Below, in pieces: positions 1 through 5,981 of a stretch of DNA of 9,069 nt (position 1 is its first letter; each line of letters opens with the position of its first letter). The stretch comes from a bacterium (lineage in GTDB: Bacteria > Krumholzibacteriota > Krumholzibacteriia > LZORAL124-64-63). The stretch spans positions 1-9,069 of the forward strand of contig JABIBH010000210.1 of NCBI GenBank assembly GCA_018652925.1, in the 5' to 3' direction. The translations under genes and the position numbers were made by a program. The notes under the pieces were generated by a model. The model was not told the origin of the DNA and searched no databases. It saw nothing but the letters and a program-made list of their open reading frames with translations.

Positions 1-173
1 ACAGCATTTTTCTCATCGGCATGAGTAGCTCTGAAATAGCGAGCATTCAGTGTCGATAAATAGTTGGACATTTCAAGAGACAAGCTCCCGGCCAGAAATT
101 TGCCTGCAAGATACAGATAGTAGCTGAAAATGGTTTCTTTGCGGTGGGAGTTATTATTTGGAGATCGATTCAT
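1..173 (-). CDS. Partial CDS, N-terminus of a probable LpxL/HtrB-like lipid A acyltransferase
   Basis: An open frame on the minus strand starts with ATG at 173 and runs off the left edge after 57 codons. An in-frame TAA at 191-189 limits upstream extension. The peptide begins MNRSPNNNSHRKETIFSYYL and continues with a hydrophobic/amphipathic stretch (about residues 15-33). It then has an ARYFRATHADEKNAV segment (about residues 44-58). That layout, a membrane-facing helix followed by a Y-R-x(n)-D-x-x-x-AV motif, resembles the start of bacterial lysophospholipid/lipid A lauroyl acyltransferases, which transfer a secondary acyl chain to lipid A at the inner membrane. The diagnostic HxxxxD active site would lie beyond the window, so the assignment is tentative. 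No clear Shine-Dalgarno precedes the ATG. The gene starts only 18 bp after the tRNA, so it may be co-transcribed with it. That this is a real coding start is fairly likely; the named function is much less certain. Confidence 0.45.
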   Translation of the reverse strand, partial: MNRSPNNNSHRKETIFSYYLYLAGKFLAGSLSLEMSNYLSTLNARYFRATHADEKNA

Positions 174-191
174 AACTGTGGAATTTGATTA

Positions 192-268
192 TGGTCGGGG
201 CGGCGGGATTTGAACCCACGACCCCTTGCACCCCATGCAAGTACGCTACCGGACTGCGCTACGCCCCG
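192..268 (-). tRNA. tRNA-Pro, anticodon GGG
   Basis: On the minus strand the 77-nt sequence folds as a full cloverleaf. The acceptor stem is CGGGGCG (268-262) with CGCCCCG (202-196). The anticodon arm is CTTGC-ATGGGGT-GCAAG, which places GGG at positions 34-36 and G at 37. The T arm is GTGGG-TTCAAAT-CCCGC. The discriminator base is A73 (position 195) and the 3' CCA is encoded in the DNA (194-192). C1-G72 with A73, and G35-G36, are the usual bacterial proline identity elements. It reads CCC and, by wobble, CCU codons. It lies 61 bp after the merR stop and 18 bp before the next start, in the same direction. Confidence 0.97.
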
Positions 269-295
269 ACCTTGGCCACAATGTAATACAGTGTG

Positions 296-324
296 ATTAT
301 GCAAACAAGTTGGAGAGGAACCAA
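296..324 (-). promoter_or_regulatory. Weak candidate promoter for tRNA-Pro
   Basis: On the minus strand TTGGTT (324-319) and CATAAT (301-296) are separated by 17 bp. The -10 hexamer matches the consensus at 5 of 6 positions; the -35 matches only at the invariant TTG. Transcription would begin near 289, giving a leader of about 20 nt before the tRNA. The element overlaps the end of merR's downstream region. Read-through from gpsA-merR is an equally good way to express the tRNA. Confidence 0.25.
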
Positions 325-329
325 GGGTT

Positions 330-710
330 CTATTTGTCGTTGCCCGATTCATCGGCACCAAGTTCCTGAACGAGTTTAAGGATATCAGCAAGTTTTTGTT
401 TTATTTGAGTGTTGTCAGATGCAGCTGTTTGCTTTTTAACTTGAATTGAATCATCGCTACGAAGTTCAGATATTTCACGACGACGCATTTTTCTGGCGCC
501 TTCAATTTTGTAACCCTGCTCGTGAAGAAGGCGGCGGATTGCAGATATTTCTTCAATATCTTTTTTCTGATAAGTTCTGGTTCCTGAACGTGATCGCTTG
601 GGTTTTAAAGTTGGGAATTCGCTTTCCCAATATCTCAGAACATGGGGTTCTATTCCAGTATACTCAGCAATTTCGCTGATTGAGTAATACATTTTGTCAG
701 GTAATTCCAT
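330..710 (-). CDS. Small MerR-family transcriptional regulator
   Basis: This 126-residue protein has an N-terminal MerR-type winged helix-turn-helix. The HTH is at residues 8-27 (YSISEIAEYTGIEPHVLRYW), followed by the wing with P37-R39 and a SGTRTYQKKDIEEI segment at 42-55. A second recognition helix pair follows, with the LHEQGYKIEGARK motif at 62-74. MerR proteins bind palindromic promoter DNA as dimers. The C-terminal part (about 100-118) is short and helical and could serve as the dimerisation coiled coil; there is no room for a ligand-binding domain. No cysteine is present anywhere, so metal sensing of the MerR/CueR/ZntR type is ruled out. The ATG at 710 follows the gpsA TAG by 5 bp. The sequence TAGGAATTATG puts the stop codon inside the AGGA ribosome binding site, implying coupled translation. 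A second ATG at codon 7 lacks such a site. Target genes are unknown; similar orphan MerR genes sit beside tRNA-Pro in some Deltaproteobacteria (from memory). Confidence 0.9.
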   Translation of the reverse strand: MELPDKMYYSISEIAEYTGIEPHVLRYWESEFPTLKPKRSRSGTRTYQKKDIEEISAIRRLLHEQGYKIEGARKMRRREISELRSDDSIQVKKQTAASDNTQIKQKLADILKLVQELGADESGNDK

Positions 711-715
711 AATTC

Positions 716-1723
716 CTATTCAGCTTTCAAAGTTCGGTCCATCAGATCCTTGATTGCAATCTCAGGGTTTTTTCCCTGAAACAACACATTGTAAACTTCA
801 GTTGAGATTGGAAGTTCCAGTGAGTGTTGAAGGCTTAATTTTAAAGCAGCTTCTGTCATTACAACGCCTTCAACAATCTGAACAGATTTGTTGAGAATGT
901 CATCAGGTGAGATGTTCTCTTTGACAACAGATTCGCCAAAGTTTCTGTTTCTTGAGTGACGACTCGTACATGTTGTGATCATGTCCCCAATTCCGGCAAG
1001 CCCATAAAATGTTTCATCTCGACCGCCAAGAACAGAACCTAGTTGTGTGAGTTCAGCTATTCCGCGTGTCATCAAAGCTCCACGGATATTGTCGCCATAC
1101 CCAAGTCCATCACAAATACCGGTTGCAATAGCGAGGACATTTTTGAATGCGGACGATATTTCAACGCCGATAATATCATGGTTGGTATAAACTCTAAAAC
1201 GATCGGTACTGAGTTTCTTTTGCCATTGATGCCAGATTTCACTAGTGCCGGCAAGAACCAGAGCAGCGGGTTGATCTAGCCCTACTTCTTCAGCATGACT
1301 TGGCCCCAGCAAAGCTCCAATAGGATGAATATTGCCTGCATCATCAATTGCAACTTCTTCAGTTATTACTTCACTCATCCGTTTCAATGTACTTAGTTCA
1401 AGGCCCTTGGACATACTGATTACAGGAGCAGTATTTTTCAAAGTGCATTTACAGAGTTGAGCGGCTACAGACCGGGTGACCTGACTCGGAGTAACAATGA
1501 AAATTGCATCAGCATCTGGTGTTGCAGATGCAAGATCAAGAGTTGCAGAAATATTGCCCGGCAATTCAATATTGGGAAGAAAATCAGGATTACAATGCAA
1601 GTTGTTGATTGCGTTAACCTGGGATTCTTCAATCCCCCACATTACTACATTATCCCAATTTTTCGCAAGGTGTAGCCCAAATGCAGTTCCCCAACTACCA
1701 GTTCCTAGAATGAGTGCGTTCAT
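716..1723 (-). CDS. gpsA: Glycerol-3-phosphate dehydrogenase [NAD(P)+]
   Basis: GpsA reduces dihydroxyacetone phosphate to sn-glycerol 3-phosphate with NAD(P)H in the cytoplasm, supplying the backbone for phospholipids. The 335-residue protein is of normal family length. The N-terminal Rossmann fold carries the GTGSWGTA dinucleotide-binding motif (residues 7-14). Other family signatures are ISMSKGLE (102-109, with the substrate-binding K106), LGPSHAEEV (139-147), and EISSAFKNVLAIATG (188-202, with the catalytic K194). The C-terminal helical domain contains GLAGIGDMITTCTSRHSRNR (241-260), which is near-diagnostic. The ATG at 1723 overlaps the plsY TAA by one base (TAATG), and AAGGTGA seven bases upstream, inside the plsY 3' end, is a good ribosome binding site. 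Overlap with plsY, the enzyme that uses its product, supports coupled expression. The gene ends with TAG 5 bp before merR. Confidence 0.98.
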   Translation of the reverse strand: MNALILGTGSWGTAFGLHLAKNWDNVVMWGIEESQVNAINNLHCNPDFLPNIELPGNISATLDLASATPDADAIFIVTPSQVTRSVAAQLCKCTLKNTAPVISMSKGLELSTLKRMSEVITEEVAIDDAGNIHPIGALLGPSHAEEVGLDQPAALVLAGTSEIWHQWQKKLSTDRFRVYTNHDIIGVEISSAFKNVLAIATGICDGLGYGDNIRGALMTRGIAELTQLGSVLGGRDETFYGLAGIGDMITTCTSRHSRNRNFGESVVKENISPDDILNKSVQIVEGVVMTEAALKLSLQHSLELPISTEVYNVLFQGKNPEIAIKDLMDRTLKAE

Positions 1724-2376
1724 TATATTTCACCTTTGTCTTTGTCAGGAGCTTTGAGTTTGCTCTCTGACCCATCTTTCAATCTTCTGAGATTTGTTCG
1801 ATGTTTGAAAACAACCAGGCTGCAAAGGGCGAGAATAAACAAGAAGATTGTAAACGAATGATCCCCGGTTTTCAGTTGAATAAATAGTGTTGCAAAAGGC
1901 ATTACGCTTACAGCACTGACTGAAGCAAGAGATACAACTCTGGTAAAAACCATAACTGCTGCAAACACACCCAGTGAAATTAACGCCGGATAGAGAGCAA
2001 GTACAAGGCAGGCACCGCATGAAGTAGCAACGCCCTTGCCACCTTTGAACCCTGAAAATGGAGAAATTGTGTGACCAAGAACAACTGAAATTGCTGCAAG
2101 TAGTAAAATCAGGTCGGGATGAATAATTGACTCATTGCCAGAAAATGAGATGATCATTTGGGCGAGAAGAACTGCAGTTGCCCCTTTGCCAATGTCCCAT
2201 GCTAAAATTACTGCACCCCAAAATGGGCCGAGGTTTCTGAAAACATTGGTAGCTCCAAGATTGCCACTTCCACATTTACGCAGATCAACCCCTTTAAGCA
2301 TTTTTCCGGCAATCAGGCTTACTGGAACAGCTCCCAGCAAGAAAGAAATAACAAGTGAAGCAACTAAATAAGACAT
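1723..2376 (-). CDS. plsY: Acyl-phosphate:glycerol-3-phosphate acyltransferase
   Basis: PlsY is an inner-membrane enzyme that moves an acyl chain from acyl-phosphate (made by PlsX) to position 1 of glycerol 3-phosphate, giving lysophosphatidic acid. The 217-residue protein shows the three conserved cytoplasmic motifs: GSGNLGATNVFRNLG (36-50); GHTISPFSGFKGGKGVAT (101-118), which contains the phosphate-binding glycine-rich loop; and HRTNLRRLKDGSE (192-204). Hydrophobic stretches at about 2-24, 52-75, 87-105, 117-143 and 148-190 fit the multi-spanning topology of the family. The C-terminal tail is charged (KLKAPDKDKGEI) and slightly longer than I would expect; it also carries the gpsA ribosome binding site. 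The ATG at 2376 follows der by 11 bp, with a GGGGGA ribosome binding site filling the gap. plsX is not in this window. Confidence 0.97.
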   Translation of the reverse strand: MSYLVASLVISFLLGAVPVSLIAGKMLKGVDLRKCGSGNLGATNVFRNLGPFWGAVILAWDIGKGATAVLLAQMIISFSGNESIIHPDLILLLAAISVVLGHTISPFSGFKGGKGVATSCGACLVLALYPALISLGVFAAVMVFTRVVSLASVSAVSVMPFATLFIQLKTGDHSFTIFLFILALCSLVVFKHRTNLRRLKDGSESKLKAPDKDKGEI

Positions 2377-2387
2377 GGTTCCCCCGA

Positions 2388-3698
2388 TTAATGTTTCTTC
2401 ATTTTAACAAAGATTCGGTTACCAGTGAATTTGTAGTGTTCTCTTATCTGGTTGTTTATATAGCGCAGGTAATTGCGTGCAAAAAACTTGGGATTGTTTA
2501 CAGATAAGATAATTACTGGTGGCTCAGTTGACGCTTGAGTTGCAAAATAGATTTTCCCTGTTCCACCAGATTGGAATCGTGCAGGTTGACGTTTAGTTAT
2601 TTCATCGATGAAGGTATTGAGTTCACTGGTGTCGATTCGTTTTTGTCTATACTGCTGAACATCCCAAACCATTTCCATTATTTTGCCACTACGCTGTTTT
2701 GTAAGTGCGGACAAAGTAAACCACGGTGCGTATGGAAGGAATGGAATTTCCTTGCAGAACCGCTCCCACATTCCAAGGTGTGTAGATTGATCTTTTTCGA
2801 TAAGATCCCATTTGTTAAAAGCAACAACAACACCTTTGCCGCTGTTATGAATCAGTCCAGCAATTTTTGAGTCCTGAGCAACAGGACCAGCTTCAGCATC
2901 GACAACAAGTAGCGCGATGTCACACTGCTCCAAAGCACGGACAGTTCGCATGTTGCTAAACGCTTCAACAGCTTTATCTACTCGGGATTTTCTTCTCAGT
3001 CCTGCTGTGTCGATTAAACGAATTGTATTGCCATGCCATTTGATATCGGTGTGAATTGAATCACGAGTTGTACCTGGTATATCACTGACAATAGCATCTT
3101 CTTTTCCAGTAAGCAGATTCAGGATGGTACTTTTGCCAACATTTGGTCGACCAAGAATAGCAACTTTACAATCACAAGGATGCTCTTCAGTACCTTCAGG
3201 GAAGCCATCAACTACCCGGTCCAGCAAGTCACCTATATTGTGTCCGTGCAAAGCACTGATTGAAAAAGGATCACCAAGTCCCAGTGAGTTGAACTCATGA
3301 GCTGCATAATGATGATGTTCCTTCTCGACTTTATTTACAGCTACGACGACCGGTTTACCTGTACGGCGCAAATGCTGAGCAATTGCATCGTCCCAGGTGG
3401 ACAATCCACCAGTTACATCGACCAGAAATATGACAACATCTGCCTCATCAATAGAGTCTTTAGCAACTTGCGTAACTACTTTGTCGAATCTGGTAACTTC
3501 ATCGCCAAAAGGAACGATTCCGCCAGTATCGAGCAAATAAAATTGATGACCGGCCCAATCAGTAATTTCACATATACGGTCCCGGGTGACGCCTGCAGTT
3601 TCATGTACAACTGAGCGTCGACTTCCTAATATTCTATTAAACAATGTAGATTTACCTACATTTGGTCTGCCAACTATGACAACTGTCTTGAGTGACAA
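2388..3698 (-). CDS. der: Ribosome assembly GTPase Der (EngA), TTG start
   Basis: Der is an essential GTPase with two tandem G domains that acts in late assembly of the 50S ribosomal subunit. The 436-residue protein has G domain 1 with GRPNVGKST (10-18), DTGG (57-60) and NKVE (122-125). G domain 2 has GRPNVGKST (183-191), DTAG (230-233) and NKWD (295-298). A KH-like RNA-binding domain follows at about 352-436, ending in basic VKMKKH. In G domain 1 the usual NKxD guanine-specificity motif reads NKxE, while domain 2 is canonical. The start is TTG at 3698. It is preceded by AGGAG (3710-3706) with a 7-nt spacer, an in-frame TAA lies at 3716-3714, and the G1 motif begins nine residues later, so no other start fits. 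The gene lies 67 bp after the DUF512 gene and 11 bp before plsY. Confidence 0.97.
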   Translation of the reverse strand: MSLKTVVIVGRPNVGKSTLFNRILGSRRSVVHETAGVTRDRICEITDWAGHQFYLLDTGGIVPFGDEVTRFDKVVTQVAKDSIDEADVVIFLVDVTGGLSTWDDAIAQHLRRTGKPVVVAVNKVEKEHHHYAAHEFNSLGLGDPFSISALHGHNIGDLLDRVVDGFPEGTEEHPCDCKVAILGRPNVGKSTILNLLTGKEDAIVSDIPGTTRDSIHTDIKWHGNTIRLIDTAGLRRKSRVDKAVEAFSNMRTVRALEQCDIALLVVDAEAGPVAQDSKIAGLIHNSGKGVVVAFNKWDLIEKDQSTHLGMWERFCKEIPFLPYAPWFTLSALTKQRSGKIMEMVWDVQQYRQKRIDTSELNTFIDEITKRQPARFQSGGTGKIYFATQASTEPPVIILSVNNPKFFARNYLRYINNQIREHYKFTGNRIFVKMKKH

Positions 3699-3704
3699 GG
3701 TTCT

Positions 3705-3711
3705 ACTCCTA
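3705..3711 (-). promoter_or_regulatory. Ribosome binding site that fixes the TTG start of der
   Basis: TAGGAGT on the minus strand lies 7 nt upstream of the TTG at 3698. It is the strongest Shine-Dalgarno-like match seen in the window and is what supports the non-ATG start. Confidence 0.75.
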
Positions 3712-3765
3712 CTTTAGCGGTATTGCGCAACTGCTTGTAAATCAGTGAGATGTGACTTGGTGAAG

Positions 3766-5061
3766 TTAGCTTATTTTAGCCCAGTAGTCAATCAGTCCTT
3801 CTTCATCAGGAACCTGAATATTATGGGCAAATCCTTGGCGAATATCGTCTATGGTCATGCTGTCCAGAGTCAGATTATCTGAATTGAACATTCTTGGTGG
3901 CAGCAGCACAATACGTTCTTCAGTGAGCTGTGACAAGGAGTTACGAATGTCCTGCCCCGTCAAGAGCCCGGAAATAGTAACTGAACTACCGTAGAATGTG
4001 TTATCAACAGCTACAATTTCTACGTCAGGAAGTAACGGGTTCTGGAAAATGTGCTGCATTCTGGTTTCAAACGCATGTTTAGCAAGATGGCCAGTGAGAA
4101 TAGTTATCGGTTTTTCAGGGAGACTGTTTTCATTGTTCAATATTTCGATTTCATCAGACCAGATGTCGGCCAGACTGCTTGTTGTGCCGATTCCATTATC
4201 AAGCTGTGCAAAATCATCATAATGCTCAAGCGGTGGAAAAGGTTGCTCGGCAAGTAGGTATATCTCATCACTGAGGTAAACAAAAGAATTGGATTGTTCC
4301 TGTCGACTCTTCTGTTGCCACTTGGACACAATAGAAATTGCCTCAACGGCATCTTTCTTAGTAACTGAGGACAAGTCTGGTAAACCTTCTCGATGTTGTG
4401 ACAGACCAACAGGCACAACAGCAAGAGTTTCTACATCAGGACACAATTCGTATAGTTCTTTGATAGATTTATCTAGAATCTCGCCATCGTTCCAACCAGG
4501 ACAAAGCACTATCTGGGTGTGAATTGTAATTCCACCACGAGTTAATTTCTTTAAGATCTCAATGACATCGATTCGCTTTTTAATGCCAAGCATTTTAGTT
4601 CTGACATCGACATCGGTTGCATGAACAGAGACAAAAAGAGGAGTCATGTTCTGTTCAATTACTCTGTCTACTCCCCTTTTCCCAAGTGAGGTCAAGGTTA
4701 TGTAGTTACCATATAAAAAGCTGAACCGATAATCCTCATCTTTCACATAGACACTTGATCGCATTCCTTTTGGATTCTGATCGATAAAACAAAATACACA
4801 TTTACAGGCACAGGTCTTGAACTCCATGGCAGCAAAACAAGAAGTTACTTGATCAAGAGCTTGAGGTGCGAGAGGAACCTTGGTGGTCGATCCATCGAGC
4901 CTCTGAATTGTGAGCACCATCTTGTCGCCACTCGGCATGTAGTAATATAAATCAAGCATATCCTCTACCGGATGGTCGTCCACAGCAGCGACAAAGTCGC
5001 CAATCTGCCAGTCGTGTAATTTATCCAGTGGAGATGGAAATGGTTGGATCAGTTGAATCAT
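3766..5061 (-). CDS. PDZ-like / radical SAM / DUF512 protein of unknown function
   Basis: This 431-residue protein has the three-part architecture of the DUF512 family. An N-terminal PDZ-like domain (about 1-65) includes IGDFVAAVDDHPVEDMLDLYYY (20-41), which resembles a PDZ carboxylate-binding region. The radical SAM core is at about 80-300. The C-terminal DUF512 region (about 315-431) has TGHLAKHAF (323-331), VAVDNTFYGSSVTISGLLTG (350-369) and a terminal LIDYW. The cluster motif is C84-x3-C88-x2-C91 within CACKCVFCFIDQNPKGMR, expected to hold a [4Fe-4S] cluster that cleaves S-adenosylmethionine. An additional C86 lies inside the motif where I recall asparagine in relatives. No substrate is known for the family. 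The start ATG at 5061 overlaps the miaA stop (ATGA), with GGAG five bases upstream. Position between miaA and der suggests, but does not show, a link to tRNA or ribosome function. No signal peptide or membrane segment is visible, so it is probably cytoplasmic. Confidence 0.93.
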   Translation of the reverse strand: MIQLIQPFPSPLDKLHDWQIGDFVAAVDDHPVEDMLDLYYYMPSGDKMVLTIQRLDGSTTKVPLAPQALDQVTSCFAAMEFKTCACKCVFCFIDQNPKGMRSSVYVKDEDYRFSFLYGNYITLTSLGKRGVDRVIEQNMTPLFVSVHATDVDVRTKMLGIKKRIDVIEILKKLTRGGITIHTQIVLCPGWNDGEILDKSIKELYELCPDVETLAVVPVGLSQHREGLPDLSSVTKKDAVEAISIVSKWQQKSRQEQSNSFVYLSDEIYLLAEQPFPPLEHYDDFAQLDNGIGTTSSLADIWSDEIEILNNENSLPEKPITILTGHLAKHAFETRMQHIFQNPLLPDVEIVAVDNTFYGSSVTISGLLTGQDIRNSLSQLTEERIVLLPPRMFNSDNLTLDSMTIDDIRQGFAHNIQVPDEEGLIDYWAKIS

Positions 5062-5981
5062 GATTGCTCCGATAGGGCTGTACTGATTAGCTCAGTGAAT
5101 CTGGACAGACTTTCAGAATCATCAGGTGAACAACTCATAAATTGAGGTTGCGCTTTGAACCAGGTGATTTGTCGTTTGGCATATTGTCTGGTGACTTCAA
5201 TGATGCGTTCTGATAAAGAGTCTTTCTCCAACTCGTTAGACAGAGACATCGCAATTTCGCGATAGCCGATAGACCGCAGACCAGGTGAAGTTGCAGAGTG
5301 ATTTTCCAATAAGCCAGCTGTCTCTTCAATCCAACCGGACTGAAGCATCACGTTTGTTCTTTGAGCAATTCTTTGATGAAGCTCGCTTCTCTCCCTGTTC
5401 AAAAATAGCAGCGGATATTCAAGACCAAGTGCCGGGTCTGGTGTTTGGTTAGAGATTAGTTGGCTCATGGTTTTTCCGGTTAATTTGAAAATCTCCAGAG
5501 CTCTCTGGCTGCGGTATCTGTCGTTAGGATGAATACGGTGGAAACTTTCTGAATCGACTTTTTCAAGATTAGTGCGGATTTGTGAATCAGATAAATCATC
5601 GAGTTGTTTGCGGACATCTCCTGTGTCATCCTGGGGAATCTCCAACAAACCATTCTTAAGAACAGTTAAATACATTCCCGCACCACCAACCAGGATCGGC
5701 AGGTTTCCCCTGTCAGTAATCTCTTTATGAATAATGCAGAAATCATTGCGAAATGCTTGGGCCGAATATGTTTCATCCGGGGACAGGAAGTCGATAAGGT
5801 GATGTGTACAGGCAGCCTGCTCCAGGTCGGAAGGTTGTGCCGTACCAATTCTCATCCCTTTATAAATCTGTCGACTGTCCAGAGATATAACTTCTACAGG
5901 AAATTGTTCGGCAAGAGACAATATCAAGCCAGTTTTGCCCACCGCGGTAGGCCCTGCAATTACTGGACAGATATGCTTCAT
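5058..5981 (-). CDS. miaA: tRNA dimethylallyltransferase
   Basis: MiaA transfers a dimethylallyl group from dimethylallyl diphosphate to N6 of A37 in tRNAs that read codons beginning with U, the first step to ms2i6A. The 307-residue protein is of normal length. It has the P-loop AGPTAVGKT (9-17), SLDSRQIYKGMRIGTAQP (33-50, with D35 and the substrate-contacting Q38), HHLID (60-64), VGGAGMYL (98-105), HPNDRYRSQRALEIFKLTGK (151-170), SIGYRE (237-242) and TRQYAKRQITWFK (264-276). The methylthiotransferase partner MiaB is not in this window. The ATG at 5981 directly abuts the mutL TAA (TAAATG). Only a weak GGA lies upstream, so translation probably depends on ribosomes finishing mutL. The mutL-miaA pairing is widespread in bacteria. 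The stop overlaps the next gene's ATG. Confidence 0.98.
   Translation of the reverse strand: MKHICPVIAGPTAVGKTGLILSLAEQFPVEVISLDSRQIYKGMRIGTAQPSDLEQAACTHHLIDFLSPDETYSAQAFRNDFCIIHKEITDRGNLPILVGGAGMYLTVLKNGLLEIPQDDTGDVRKQLDDLSDSQIRTNLEKVDSESFHRIHPNDRYRSQRALEIFKLTGKTMSQLISNQTPDPALGLEYPLLFLNRERSELHQRIAQRTNVMLQSGWIEETAGLLENHSATSPGLRSIGYREIAMSLSNELEKDSLSERIIEVTRQYAKRQITWFKAQPQFMSCSPDDSESLSRFTELISTALSEQS

Noticed and set aside
318..330. Hairpin GAACC-CTT-GGTTC just after merR as a terminator
   Set aside because: The stem is only five pairs with a 3-nt loop and is followed by a C/T mix, not a T run, so it is unlikely to terminate transcription.
170..391. 73-codon minus-strand open frame spanning merR's end and the tRNA
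   Set aside because: It runs through the tRNA-Pro gene and overlaps the merR 3' end in another frame; the apparent protein is a translation of the tRNA.
3723..3730. Palindrome TTGCGCAA upstream of der as an operator
   Set aside because: It is a single 8-bp palindrome without extension or a second copy nearby, well within chance expectation.
3699..3765. Promoter for der in the 67-bp gap after the DUF512 gene
   Set aside because: A TTTACA box is present, but the hexamer 17 bp downstream (GCTAAA) is poor and would place the start site inside the ribosome binding site.
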